A stretch of DNA of 64,000 bases from Gammaproteobacteria bacterium (lineage in GTDB: Bacteria; Pseudomonadota; Gammaproteobacteria; HK1). A program made the position numbers and the translations under genes. The stretch spans positions 3,913,288-3,977,287 of the forward strand of contig WLWT01000001.1 in the NCBI GenBank assembly GCA_012103455.1. The letters are read 5' to 3'. Below are positions 8,038 through 16,420 of the stretch, piece after piece. Under the pieces are notes generated by a model that was not told the origin of the DNA, made no database searches, and saw only the letters and a list, made by a program, of their open reading frames with translations. Every line of letters starts with the position of its first letter. The first letter of the stretch is position 1.

Positions 8038-8562
8038 ATGCCTATCTACGAGGTCGATGGCAAAGCCCCCACCATCGACGACAGCGTCTATATCGCCGAC
8101 GGCGCCACCGTCATCGGCGATGTGACTTTGGGCCCGCAGGTAAGCGTGTGGACCGGCGCGGTGCTGCGCGGCGACAACGACTACATCAAGATAGCCGCCG
8201 GCACCAACATCCAGGAAGGCGCCGTGCTCCATGCCGATCCGGATTTTCCGATCAACGTCGGCAACCATGTCACCATCGGCCATCAAGCGATGCTGCACGG
8301 CTGCACGATCGGCCCAGGCGCCCTCATCGGCATTCAGGCAGTGGTGTTGAATGGCGCGCTTATCGGGGAAAACGCCCTGGTGGGCGCCGGCGCCATCGTC
8401 ACCGAAGGCAAAAGCTTTCCCGGCCACTGTCTCATTCTAGGCGCGCCGGCCCGCGCCATACGCGAGGTGAGCCCCGCAATGCTCGCCGTCATGCAACGCG
8501 ATAACGCCGACTACATCGCCCGAGCCAAGCGCTACAAAGCAACGTTGAGGCGCTTGGACTGA
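8038..8562 (+). CDS. Gamma carbonic anhydrase family protein
   Basis: 174 aa, start ATG at 8038 with AAGGAG at 8025-8030. The sequence is a left-handed beta helix of hexapeptide repeats (VYIADGATVIGDVTLGPQVS, VLRGD, IGPGALIG). The three zinc-ligand histidines of the gamma class are present: His65 (AVLHAD), His82 (IGHQ) and His87 (MLHG). Members hydrate CO2 or serve as acyl-CoA-linked hexapeptide proteins (PaaY/CaiE-like); PaaY relatives act as thioesterases in phenylacetate metabolism. The adjacency to CoA-transferase and thioesterase genes makes a CoA-related role plausible. It ends convergently with the VOC gene. Confidence 0.88.
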   Translation: MPIYEVDGKAPTIDDSVYIADGATVIGDVTLGPQVSVWTGAVLRGDNDYIKIAAGTNIQEGAVLHADPDFPINVGNHVTIGHQAMLHGCTIGPGALIGIQAVVLNGALIGENALVGAGAIVTEGKSFPGHCLILGAPARAIREVSPAMLAVMQRDNADYIARAKRYKATLRRLD

Positions 8563-8584
8563 CGACAGTTCACCGCTGTGCGAG

Positions 8585-9067
8585 CTAAGACTCGTCTTCC
8601 TGGTCTTGCCAATAGGGCGGGTTGTTGAGTGGCCCTGAAGTCTGACCGAGTTGAATGAGTATCCCGTGGGCGCTGTTGGGCGAGATAAACGCATCCAGAA
8701 AATCAGGATCATGCAGATGCTTGTCCACCACCCGTACGCCTTTTTCTTCCATGGCGATGATTTTCTTTTTCAACTCGGGCGTTTGAATCGTGATGTGATG
8801 CACGCCCTCACCGCGTTTGGCCAAGAACTTGGCGAGAAATCCATTCGGGTTGACGGGTTCCAACAATTCGATGCAGAAGTTGTGCAAATCGAAGATGCCG
8901 ACTTTGAAATCGCCTGAACGGTCTACGCTGGTGCGGCGCAATTTGGCCCCTAGCACGCCTTCGAAAAAGCCCCGTGCTCGCTCGATGCTGTAAACGGCGA
9001 TACCGATATGATCGAACCGTCCTATAGGCCCGCACCCTTCGGCTTCACACATCTCAGGGGCAGCCAC
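8585..9067 (-). CDS. VOC-family protein, methylmalonyl-CoA epimerase-like
   Basis: 160 aa. Vicinal oxygen chelate fold with paired beta-alpha-beta-beta-beta modules: FDHIGIAVYSIERARGFFEG, a middle HNFCIELLEP, then GEGVHHITIQTPELKKKI and HGILIQLGQ. The pattern DHIGIAV...IELLEP...HHI matches methylmalonyl-CoA epimerase, which interconverts (R)- and (S)-methylmalonyl-CoA, though lactoylglutathione lyase-like proteins share it. The N-terminal ~15 residues (MAAPEMCEAEGCG) are atypical, so a later start is possible. An epimerase would suit the propionyl-CoA yielding valine/isobutyryl-CoA chemistry elsewhere in the window, but no methylmalonyl-CoA mutase proper is seen here. Confidence 0.7.
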   Translation of the reverse strand: MAAPEMCEAEGCGPIGRFDHIGIAVYSIERARGFFEGVLGAKLRRTSVDRSGDFKVGIFDLHNFCIELLEPVNPNGFLAKFLAKRGEGVHHITIQTPELKKKIIAMEEKGVRVVDKHLHDPDFLDAFISPNSAHGILIQLGQTSGPLNNPPYWQDQEDES

Positions 9068-9073
9068 TATCTC

Positions 9074-9270
9074 TCAGCGCCCGCCTATCTTGACAATGGC
9101 CCGGCGGCGGGTACCTGCGCCCACCTGCTTGTACTCGCCGTGTGCCGCCACGGCGAAGCGCAATTTGCGGCTGTCCACAGTCAAAAACTCCGCCGTCACG
9201 CGCATTTTTTACCCTTGGGTCCGGACAATTCCATCGCTCCCTCCACCATCACATCACAGCCCCTGCGCCA
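9074..9270 (-). pseudogene. Hotdog thioesterase remnant (fluoroacetyl-CoA thioesterase-like)
   Basis: On the minus strand the short frame MRVTAEFLTVDSRKLRFAVA, ending GAGTRRRAIV plus a stop at 9074, resembles the C-terminal strand-rich half of FlK-like hotdog thioesterases, where a V-x-A-x-L...V-D-x-R-x-L-x-F-x-V-x-A pattern is followed by G-x-G-T/H-x-R. An upstream piece (MVEGAMELSGPKG) is in another frame. The gene seems deleted in the middle and frameshifted. It lies between the VOC gene and the metallopeptidase on the same strand. Confidence 0.42.
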
Positions 9271-9274
9271 TGGC

Positions 9275-10258
9275 CTAGGGTGTACTGATCGCCTGCCGTA
9301 ACCAGGCTTCAGGCGCCTGATCGTCAAATCTTGCCATCTTGTTGCGCACAATAACACCCAATTGCCGCCATATGGCGTTCAGATCGGTGTTCACCGGCGT
9401 GTGACGCATCTGCCGGTACAAGTTCATCAACACATCGGTTTGCGTGGCGGCATCCGCGACGGTCAACACCTCCTCCAGCTCCGCCGAGGTACGGGCATTA
9501 TAGCCGGCATCCACGATGCCTCTAAGGCCACCGCGAAGGCTTGCTTTGTTGCCGGTCCGGCGGCGGATCTCCAGATCGGCCAGGAATAGGAAAAGCGCCC
9601 CTCCCCAATAGGTTCGCCCCCAGGTCGATGTGCGATCCAAACCGCGATCGCCCGCCTTGGGTAAACCGTGATGCATACGGTTGGCGAATTCGCCCCAGAC
9701 ATAGGACGGACTCAAATCTCCCGCGTGCATACGGGCGACGGACTCCACATAGACAGCGATACCTTCCTCAATCCAATGGTGCCTATCGTGCACGTCGGGG
9801 AAAGCGGTGTGCACCAGCTCGTGCACCATGATCCAGTCCCGCTTCAGATCAGCGGCGCTCGAGCGCTCACCTAACCAAACGTTTACCCGCGGCATCCGGC
9901 CCCAGCCGCGCATATTGCCGGTCCGGGTGCCCTTGCCGCCCGTGGTATGAATACTGAGGACCAACTCCGGCACCGGGAACCGGCCAAAATACGCCGCCAC
10001 CACTTCGCCGGAACGCCGGATCCACGCCCTCAACTGCGCATCGGACAAAGCAAAGCCGCCATGTTCCAAGCGGACATGAATCTCAGCGCCGCCTACGGCC
10101 ACCGGGTCCAGGCGGCGGGGGCCCTCCTGCGCATGACCGGCTCCAACCGCCATGATGACAAAAATCATGGTGACAAAAATCGACGTGATAACAGCGCTGG
10201 CCATTACCCGGCCGATGAGTAACCACCAGCGGGCACGGTAAATCCTGGCGATGCCCAT
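9275..10258 (-). CDS. Putative secreted zinc metallopeptidase (gluzincin-like)
   Basis: 327 aa. The N-terminus has a long hydrophobic signal or anchor (SAVITSIFVTMIFVIMAVGA). A zinc site is visible: His146-Glu-Leu-Val-His150 in WIMVHELVHTAFP, followed by HHWIEEGIAVYVE, whose glutamate (164 or 165) would be the third ligand. This HExxH...EEGxAxY arrangement is the M1/M61-like gluzincin signature. It probably acts in the periplasm on unknown peptides. A start at an internal Met near residue 19 is possible. A 14-bp tandem duplication lies just upstream of the start. Confidence 0.75.
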   Translation of the reverse strand: MGIARIYRARWWLLIGRVMASAVITSIFVTMIFVIMAVGAGHAQEGPRRLDPVAVGGAEIHVRLEHGGFALSDAQLRAWIRRSGEVVAAYFGRFPVPELVLSIHTTGGKGTRTGNMRGWGRMPRVNVWLGERSSAADLKRDWIMVHELVHTAFPDVHDRHHWIEEGIAVYVESVARMHAGDLSPSYVWGEFANRMHHGLPKAGDRGLDRTSTWGRTYWGGALFLFLADLEIRRRTGNKASLRGGLRGIVDAGYNARTSAELEEVLTVADAATQTDVLMNLYRQMRHTPVNTDLNAIWRQLGVIVRNKMARFDDQAPEAWLRQAISTP

Positions 10259-10270
10259 CGACCGCTCCCT

Positions 10271-10298
10271 TGGAATATCTAGTGTGGAATATCTGGCA
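10271..10298. repeat. Two tandem 14-bp units upstream of the metallopeptidase gene
   Basis: TGGAATATCTAGTG (10271-10284) is followed by TGGAATATCTGGCA (10285-10298). It is one of several 14-17 bp tandem duplications located in intergenic positions in this window. Confidence 0.55.
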
Positions 10299-10347
10299 CG
10301 GATTAGACCGCCGCTCCTTTGGCTTTGCTCCCGCCGATCACTTATTC

Positions 10348-10875
10348 CTATTCCCGCTTGCGCGCCAAACCGGTGACGATTTGTGTATTAGCAGTCCGGT
10401 TGAACAACTGCGGCGCAGTCTTGATCTTGGTGGCCCGATCGCCACCGCCCAGGATGATATACGGGCAATCCATAACAGCGCTATCCACCCATAGCGCTAT
10501 GTTACCGGGCAATGGCAACGGGGTGACTCCACCGATGCTCATACCGGTACGCTCCTGTGTCTCATCGGCGCTCGCAAAAGAAATCCTGCGAACGCCCATT
10601 TTTTTGCGCACCGTGTGGTTCACATCGAGTTGGCAATCAGCGAGCAGAACGCAGGCAACGAAGCGGCGCTCAGCCGACTTCGACTTGACCAAAATCGTAT
10701 TCGCGGAATACTCGAGCGGTATACCGTAGTGTTCGCAGAAGACCTCCGTGTCGGCCAATTGCGGATCGCAGGGCAGTACCTCAAACGGCATATCGAGGCT
10801 GTTGAGCGCTCTCAACACCCGCCGGTGCGCATTCTCATTTAAGGTACTTTCACTCACAACCTGTATCTTCGCCAA
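10348..10875 (-). CDS. YbaK/EbsC-type aminoacyl-tRNA deacylase
   Basis: 175 aa. The family fold editing domain is visible through ANTILVKSKSAERRFVACVL, MSIGGVTPLPLPGNIALWVD and CPYIILGGGDRATKI, matching the YbaK/ProX family that hydrolyses mischarged aminoacyl-tRNAs (for example Cys-tRNA-Pro). The conserved lysine-containing strand and GG-rich loop are present. It acts in the cytoplasm as a translation quality-control factor. The substrate tRNA cannot be told from sequence. It diverges from the PA2779-like gene, and the 65-bp gap must hold both promoters. Confidence 0.88.
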   Translation of the reverse strand: MAKIQVVSESTLNENAHRRVLRALNSLDMPFEVLPCDPQLADTEVFCEHYGIPLEYSANTILVKSKSAERRFVACVLLADCQLDVNHTVRKKMGVRRISFASADETQERTGMSIGGVTPLPLPGNIALWVDSAVMDCPYIILGGGDRATKIKTAPQLFNRTANTQIVTGLARKRE

Positions 10876-10940
10876 AGCCGGCTTGGGCTATACTTGCGCC
10901 CGCAATCAGGGGCCTACCCATATAAGTCAGGGTTACATTC

Positions 10941-11381
10941 ATGAACTACATACATCGTTACCTGCGCGCCCTCGCCCGCTTCATGGTGGCAGTCCATCTG
11001 TTGGCCCTCGCCGGTCCCGCCGCTCAGGCGGCCATGGTCAGTAGTGAAAGCTTGGTTGCACCGCAAACTGGCCACCCATTGCCGGCAAATGCCCGAATGC
11101 TGAATGCCCGAATGCTAAAGGATGCCTTGGCGCGCGAAGAGGTACGCGCCCGGCTCATCGAAAACGGCATCGATCCGGCACAAGCAATGGCCCGCGTTGC
11201 CGCATTGAGCGACGCAGATGTGGCCATTCTAGCCAGGGAATTCGACACCGTGCCTGCGGGCGGCGGGTTCGCTGAACTCATCCTCATCGTCTTTATCACC
11301 TGGGTAGTGATACACGCCACCGACGCTCTCGATTTCATCTTCCCCGCCGATGAAGACGACGAGAAGCAAGCTACCCAATAG
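10941..11381 (+). CDS. PA2779-family small membrane protein
   Basis: 146 aa. The signal-like N-terminus (FMVAVHLLALAGPAAQA) is followed by MVSSESL, a helical central part with EEVRARLIENGIDPAQAMAR and VAALSDADVAILAREFDTVP, then AGGGF and a C-terminal transmembrane helix (ELILIVFITWVVIHATDAL) ending in an acidic tail. This layout matches the PA2779/DUF6627 family of unknown function. Relatives usually precede a PA2778-type cysteine peptidase gene, which is missing here: the next gene is a convergent dehalogenase. The coding sequence contains a 15-bp tandem duplication giving NARMLNARMLK. Confidence 0.8.
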   Translation: MNYIHRYLRALARFMVAVHLLALAGPAAQAAMVSSESLVAPQTGHPLPANARMLNARMLKDALAREEVRARLIENGIDPAQAMARVAALSDADVAILAREFDTVPAGGGFAELILIVFITWVVIHATDALDFIFPADEDDEKQATQ

Positions 11382-11385
11382 CAAT

Positions 11386-11417
11386 TTCTATAACCACCGT
11401 ATTTTATAACCACTGTG
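11386..11417. repeat. Two tandem 16-bp units after the PA2779-like gene
   Basis: TTCTATAACCACCGTA (11386-11401) and TTTTATAACCACTGTG (11402-11417) agree at 13 of 16 positions. They start five bases after the stop codon, between two convergent genes. Confidence 0.5.
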
Positions 11418-11442
11418 AAGGTTCTTAGCCACTATAGGGCGT

Positions 11443-12327
11443 CTATCCCTCCATGGCGCTTAGCCACTGCGCAATAGCGGCGCCTATTGCATCCGGCGAA
11501 TCCTCCTGAAGAAAATGATTGCCGCGTACGGTGACTTCGGTCTGATTGGGCCAAGCGCGGCAGAACTCTCGTTGTTCCCCGATGAGAATAGCGCCCGGTT
11601 CGGCGTTGACAAACAATTTGGGCACGTCCGATTCGGCTAGCCATGCGGCATAGTCGCCGACGATCGCTACCACCTCTTGCGGCTCACCTTCAATGGGGAT
11701 CTGCCGTGGCCAAGTGAGGGTGGGCCGCCGGGATTCACCCGGTTCGACAAAGGGGCGGCGATACTCGGCCATCTCCTGCTCCGTCAGATCGCGGATGATC
11801 GAGCCAGGCAACACCCGCTCCACGAAAACGTTCTTGTCGAGCACCATGTCCTCGCCCGCCGGCGAGCGAAACCCCTCGAATACACCGCGCGCCGCTGGCG
11901 GCCATTGCGCCCAACTGACCGGCATCACCAGCGCCTCCATATAACAGATCCCTTTGACCGCCTCCCTGTGCCGGTTAGCCCAATGAAAACCTAGGGCGGA
12001 TCCCCAGTCATGGACGACCAATGTCACGTTGTCGGTGACCTCCAGTGCGGCCAAAAGACCGTCCAAATACTCCACGTGCTCAACGAGCCGGTAACGATCA
12101 GGCCCGCTATTGTCCAACTTGTCCGAATCGCCCATGCCGATTAAGTCCGGTGCAATGAGGCGTCCCTTGCCCTCCACATGCGGCATCACATTGCGCCACA
12201 GATAGGACGAGGTGGGATTACCATGGAGGAAAAGCACCGGATCACCCGCGCCGCTCTCCACGTAGGCCATACGTTTTGCGTTGATTTGGGCAAAGCGTTT
12301 CGAATAGCGCGTCGCACTGGTGATCAT
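11443..12327 (-). CDS. Haloalkane dehalogenase (alpha/beta hydrolase, HLD-II/DhaA-like)
   Basis: 294 aa. It hydrolyses carbon-halogen bonds of haloalkanes to alcohol plus halide in the cytoplasm. The catalytic pentad of the DhaA/LinB group is visible: halide-binding Asn37 (HGNPTSSYLWRN), nucleophile Asp107 with halide-binding Trp108 (VVHDWGSALGFHWA), catalytic acid Glu131 (CYMEALV) and base His271 (GNHFLQEDSP). The acid after strand 6 and the Asn rather than a second Trp place it in subfamily II. Length matches the family. Its neighbours do not form a known degradation pathway, so the natural substrate is open. Confidence 0.92.
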   Translation of the reverse strand: MITSATRYSKRFAQINAKRMAYVESGAGDPVLFLHGNPTSSYLWRNVMPHVEGKGRLIAPDLIGMGDSDKLDNSGPDRYRLVEHVEYLDGLLAALEVTDNVTLVVHDWGSALGFHWANRHREAVKGICYMEALVMPVSWAQWPPAARGVFEGFRSPAGEDMVLDKNVFVERVLPGSIIRDLTEQEMAEYRRPFVEPGESRRPTLTWPRQIPIEGEPQEVVAIVGDYAAWLAESDVPKLFVNAEPGAILIGEQREFCRAWPNQTEVTVRGNHFLQEDSPDAIGAAIAQWLSAMEG

Positions 12328-12374
12328 CGGCTGGTTCCTGAATTCATATATCCGAAAATCACCATTCTACGGCA

Positions 12375-14636
12375 TCAATCCCCGCCGCCGACGACGCCGG
12401 CGCGGCCACGATGCGCCCCCGCAGATGCACTCCCCTGAGTACCCCCACTAGATGTACCCCCGCCAGATGTACCCCCGCCAGGTATACCAGTAATCAGCCG
12501 GGTGCTGGCACGGAATGTGAGGTACGCCCAAAACCAATCCATGGCCACGGTCACACGGCTGCGCATATTAGCCAAGAACGCGATATGCGCAGCGCCCCAC
12601 AGCCACCAGGCGGCAGCGCCACTTAGCTTGATGAAGCCGAAATCCGCCACTGCCGCTTTTCTGCCGATGGTGGCCATGCTGCCCAGATGGCGGTACTTGA
12701 AAGACGGCGGCGGTTCACGGCCCGTCAACCGCGCAGCTATGAGTTTTGCCACATAGCCGCCGGCTTGTTTAGCGGCCGGGGCGAGTCCGGGTACCGGTGC
12801 ACCGTGCCACGCCGGCACCCAACAGGTATCGCCGATGACGAAAACATCGGTGTGTCCGGGAACACTCAAGTCCGGCTCGCACTTGAGGCGGCCCGCCCGA
12901 TCAGCCGGTGCATCCAACCAGGCGGCTGCCGGCGATGCTGCCACCCCGGCGGCCCAGAAAATAGTCTTGGCCTCGATGCGCTGCTCGCCTACCTGTACGC
13001 CGTTCTCGTCCATATCAACGACGCGCTGGCCGGTGCGCACATCCACCCCGAGGCGCTCCAAATCGCGGCGGGTACGCTCGGACAACACTGCGGGAAAAGC
13101 CGGCAAAACCCGGGGCCCGGACTGCACCAAGATCACCTGGGCAGTGCCCGGATCGATATGGGTGAAATCATCACGCATACCGTGCCGCGCCAATTCGGCA
13201 ATGGCGCCAGCTAACTCGACACCGGTAGGGCCGGCACCGACCACTACAAACGTCAACAGCGATTGACGCAACTGCGCATCATCGCTGGTCTCCGCACGCT
13301 CGAACGCCAGCAAGATACGACGGCGCACCGAGGTAGCATCATCGATCTGCTTGAGACCGGGCGCGAATGGCCCCCACTCATCGCGGCCGAAGTAGCTATG
13401 CCGCGCACCGGTCGCCAATACCAGCATATCGTAGCCAATACGGCGCTCATCCATGATGACTTCTTTAGTCCTCGTATCCACCCCGGTCACTTCTCCGAGC
13501 AGTACCCGTGTATTGCGCGCATCACGCATCATCGAACGGATGGGGGTCGCTATCTCGGCAGGACTCAGCGTGGCTGTTGCCACCTGATACAGCAGGGGTT
13601 GGAAAAGATGGTAGTTGTGGCGATCGATCAGCGTAATCCGGCAATGTTGGTGTTTTAATGCGTTGACACAGGTCAAACCGCCGAATCCGGCTCCCACTAC
13701 CACGATGTGTGGTAGTTGCGCCCGCTCCGACTCACTCAAGTCCGCGTAGCGGGGAAAACGGGCCCGCAAGGCCACCATCAGACCATGGTCGATGGACAGC
13801 CAACCGCAGCGATTAGTGCACAGCAGCAGCAACTGCAATAGCAGATGTGTCTCAACAGCGTGCTGCCCTAGCCCCATACTGTTGGTGCTCAACACCAGCA
13901 AGGCCATAGCCAACGCGCTCAGCCGTGTGGCCAGACCCAGTATGATCGCCACCGCCGGAGCCAGCACCGCCAAACCCAGGCCGAATCCACCCTGCACACT
14001 CAATAGGGGAAGATGCCAGGTGGCGCCTACCTCGATCACGGCGCCGAACATGCCGGCCGCCCAGAGCAGGCCCAGCCCACCCAACCACAGCCTTAACAGC
14101 AACATGAGAGCAGGCCTCAACCTGGCCGTGGCGGCGGTGAACAAGGCGAAGATCCGGCCCACCAGCGGCAGCGCCATATCGGCGAGCCCAGGCCCCACAA
14201 GCCGATCCAGACTGAGCGGTCCCGCCCCTAAACAGGTAAACCACAGGCAAAACGCGCCGATCAGTAAATTCTGGCTGAGCGCGGCATATTCGATATGAAT
14301 AACGGCCACTAAAACACCCAGCGCCAGTGCTGCCGGGCGCGCCGCCAGACCGAGGATCAACCCGATACCGCCTAACAGCTCGACCGTGACACCCACAACC
14401 GCAGCCGCCTCCGGTGCCATCCAATCGACCGGATACTCGTTGGCCGCCAGCAATAAGGCGGTATCCCAGTCAGCTAATTTCAGCAGAGCCGATATGACGA
14501 ACGGCATCCCGACCATCAGCCGGATGACCAGATCGAGCGGTCCGCCGGCGATATTCCCCGCCGTGTGCACCCAGTGAGCGGCGGCATTGACAAACACCGT
14601 TACGGGATATGCCCTGGCCCCGGACTGCTCAGTCAT
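12375..14636 (-). CDS. Fusion of two DoxX-like membrane domains with type II NADH dehydrogenase
   Basis: 753 aa. Residues ~30-150 and ~175-290 are two DoxX/DoxD-like four-helix membrane modules (LVIRLMVGMPFVISALLKLA, VTVELLGGIGLILGLAARPA; LLRLWLGGLGLLWAAGMFGA). From residue ~308 a complete NDH-2 flavoprotein follows: FAD-binding GAGFGG at 315-320, YHLFQPLLYQVATATLSPAE, the NADH site VVVGAGPTGVELAG, and the quinone/FAD motif GDTCW...PGLAPAAKQAGGYVA. NDH-2 oxidises NADH and reduces quinone without pumping protons; DoxX proteins are linked to thiosulfate:quinone or thiol redox. The fusion would fix a quinone-side partner to the enzyme. The C-terminus is a Gly/Thr/Ser-rich repeat tail from 15-bp tandem units. 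No frameshift is seen. Confidence 0.88.
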   Translation of the reverse strand: MTEQSGARAYPVTVFVNAAAHWVHTAGNIAGGPLDLVIRLMVGMPFVISALLKLADWDTALLLAANEYPVDWMAPEAAAVVGVTVELLGGIGLILGLAARPAALALGVLVAVIHIEYAALSQNLLIGAFCLWFTCLGAGPLSLDRLVGPGLADMALPLVGRIFALFTAATARLRPALMLLLRLWLGGLGLLWAAGMFGAVIEVGATWHLPLLSVQGGFGLGLAVLAPAVAIILGLATRLSALAMALLVLSTNSMGLGQHAVETHLLLQLLLLCTNRCGWLSIDHGLMVALRARFPRYADLSESERAQLPHIVVVGAGFGGLTCVNALKHQHCRITLIDRHNYHLFQPLLYQVATATLSPAEIATPIRSMMRDARNTRVLLGEVTGVDTRTKEVIMDERRIGYDMLVLATGARHSYFGRDEWGPFAPGLKQIDDATSVRRRILLAFERAETSDDAQLRQSLLTFVVVGAGPTGVELAGAIAELARHGMRDDFTHIDPGTAQVILVQSGPRVLPAFPAVLSERTRRDLERLGVDVRTGQRVVDMDENGVQVGEQRIEAKTIFWAAGVAASPAAAWLDAPADRAGRLKCEPDLSVPGHTDVFVIGDTCWVPAWHGAPVPGLAPAAKQAGGYVAKLIAARLTGREPPPSFKYRHLGSMATIGRKAAVADFGFIKLSGAAAWWLWGAAHIAFLANMRSRVTVAMDWFWAYLTFRASTRLITGIPGGGTSGGGTSSGGTQGSASAGAHRGRAGVVGGGD
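12436..12483. repeat. 15-bp tandem repeats in the NDH-2 fusion 3' end
   Basis: Units of the form ATGTACCCCCGCCAG recur about three times with small changes and encode the GGGTS/SGGTQ tail. Since 15 is a multiple of three the frame is kept. It resembles the other short tandem expansions in this window. Confidence 0.6.
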
Positions 14637-14713
14637 TACCCCTTTCCCCTAAAGGTTTGCCGTGGATCAAGGACCGCAACGCCGGCGCGGTGGTTCCCTG
14701 GGGTTTGCCGTTG

Positions 14714-15517
14714 TCAGCAGCGCCAAACCACCGGAAAGTGCTCGCTGTCCAGCAACGCCCCCGGTGCCAGATCCACATCATCAAACGGCGGTGACATGAG
14801 GCCATCGCGCCGGGTAAAGCGCGCATCGTCGCCGGTAAAGCGCATGGCAACCGCCCGCCTGCGGCTTGCAAGCGCTTGATTACCAGGCGCCCCATGCAAT
14901 GTAAGTGCATGAAAAACAAGACAATCTCCAGGCTCTAGCGGCCAGCCTAGAATGCGGTAACCAGCCCGGTTAGCGTCGATATCAGGTACCGTTTCGCCCT
15001 CGTTACTAGGGTGATCTTGCGAAGTCGTAAAACTTTTAGGGGTATACCAAGCACCCGTTCTATGGGACCCCGCCACAAACTCTACCGCCACCTCCCGCGG
15101 TACCGGATCCAACGGGATCCACATCGAACACACCTGCTCGCCGTCCACCACCCAATAGGGTTGATCGTGATGCCATGGAGTGCGTTCGGCCGTTTTGGGC
15201 TCTTTCACCAAAACGTGTTCGTGAAAAAAGTTGATACGGCTAGCGCCCATGAGGGCCGCGGCGATAGCGGCGGCGGGAGAGTCGAACGCAAAAGCACGGT
15301 ATGCTTCGATGCGCTGCCAATTACAGTAATCGCCAAAGAAAAACCCATCCGCTCCTGCCGGCGTGTAATACCGCGCGAACGGGCCTGGTGCGCACAAGTT
15401 CTCTTCCACGCCTTCTCGCAGACGCTCTATCCAATGGTGCGCAATCACACCGCGCAGGGCCACGGCACCATCACGCCTATAGCGGGTTATCGCATCCGCA
15501 TCAACGTACTCGTTCAT
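14714..15517 (-). CDS. Phytanoyl-CoA dioxygenase (PhyH) family protein
   Basis: 267 aa Fe(II)/2-oxoglutarate-dependent oxygenase. The metal triad is visible: His116-x-Asp118 in TPWHHDQPYW and His208 in FHALTLHGAPGN, with downstream Arg residues (SRRRAVAMRF) for 2-oxoglutarate binding. PhyH members hydroxylate acyl-CoA or free small substrates. The family is broad (ectoine hydroxylase, halogenases), so substrate is unknown. It lies on the same strand as the NDH-2 fusion, 77 bp upstream of it, and downstream of the amino-acid transporter, with no tight coupling to either. Confidence 0.87.
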   Translation of the reverse strand: MNEYVDADAITRYRRDGAVALRGVIAHHWIERLREGVEENLCAPGPFARYYTPAGADGFFFGDYCNWQRIEAYRAFAFDSPAAAIAAALMGASRINFFHEHVLVKEPKTAERTPWHHDQPYWVVDGEQVCSMWIPLDPVPREVAVEFVAGSHRTGAWYTPKSFTTSQDHPSNEGETVPDIDANRAGYRILGWPLEPGDCLVFHALTLHGAPGNQALASRRRAVAMRFTGDDARFTRRDGLMSPPFDDVDLAPGALLDSEHFPVVWRC

Positions 15518-15631
15518 GTACAGGTCCGCTCAGGCGCCGAATCCTTTGGCCAAAAAACCGCTTTTTGATCACTGGCGTGCCCGTGCAACCGCTTCATCGC
15601 TGTACAGCATGTGTGCCTGATCCATGATCCG

Positions 15632-16402
15632 CTATAAAATTTGATTCAAAAATGTCTGCGTGCGCGGGTTGCGGGGATTGGCGAAGAACTCCTCCGGCTC
15701 GTTCCCCTCGATAATTTCCCCCTCATCCATGAAGATGACGCGGTTTGCCACAGTACGCGCAAAACCCATCTCATGGGTCACGCAGATCATGGTCATCCCC
15801 TCTCTGGCCAGCTCGATCATGACATCCAATACTTCTTTGATCATTTCCGGATCGAGAGCCGAGGTCGGCTCATCGAACAGCATCACATTGGGGTTCATGC
15901 AAAGCGAGCGGGCGATGGCGACACGTTGTTGCTGCCCTCCTGATAGCTGACCAGGATACTTCTCGGCCTGCTCCGGGATCTTGACCCGTTCCAAAAACCG
16001 CAGGGCGATTTCCCGGGCCTCTTTCAGTGGCATCTTGCGCACCCATATGGGCGCCAAGGTGCAGTTTTCCATCACCGTCAAATGCGGAAACAAATTGAAG
16101 TGTTGAAACACCATGCCCACCTCCCGGCGGATGGTGTCGATGCGCTTCAAATCATCTGTCAGTTCGATGCCATCGACGATGATGTCCCCTCTTTGGTGTT
16201 CTTCCAACCGGTTGATACACCGGATCATCGTCGATTTGCCGCTACCTGAAGGACCGCATACTACGATGCGCTCCCCGCGGTGCACGGTAAGATTAATGTC
16301 TTTTAGTACATGGAAATCGCCGTACCACTTGTGCATGTTCTTGATTTCGATGACCACCTCATCGGAAACGTTGAGGGCATCGGATGTTTCGTTAATCGAC
16401 AT
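15632..16402 (-). CDS. aapP: General L-amino-acid ABC transporter, ATP-binding protein
   Basis: 256 aa ATPase of the polar amino acid (GlnQ/AapP) family, driving uptake across the inner membrane. Walker A GPSGSGKST, Q-loop region FQHFNLFPHLTVMENC, signature LSGGQQQR, Walker B VMLFDEPTSALDPE and the switch histidine in VTHEMGF are all intact. It is the last gene of aapJ-aapQ-aapM-aapP, 18 bp after aapM. The order and sizes match the Rhizobium Aap / BztABCD type systems, which take up a broad range of L-amino acids. Confidence 0.93.
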   Translation of the reverse strand: MSINETSDALNVSDEVVIEIKNMHKWYGDFHVLKDINLTVHRGERIVVCGPSGSGKSTMIRCINRLEEHQRGDIIVDGIELTDDLKRIDTIRREVGMVFQHFNLFPHLTVMENCTLAPIWVRKMPLKEAREIALRFLERVKIPEQAEKYPGQLSGGQQQRVAIARSLCMNPNVMLFDEPTSALDPEMIKEVLDVMIELAREGMTMICVTHEMGFARTVANRVIFMDEGEIIEGNEPEEFFANPRNPRTQTFLNQIL

Positions 16403-16420
16403 AGAACATACCTCCGGGCA

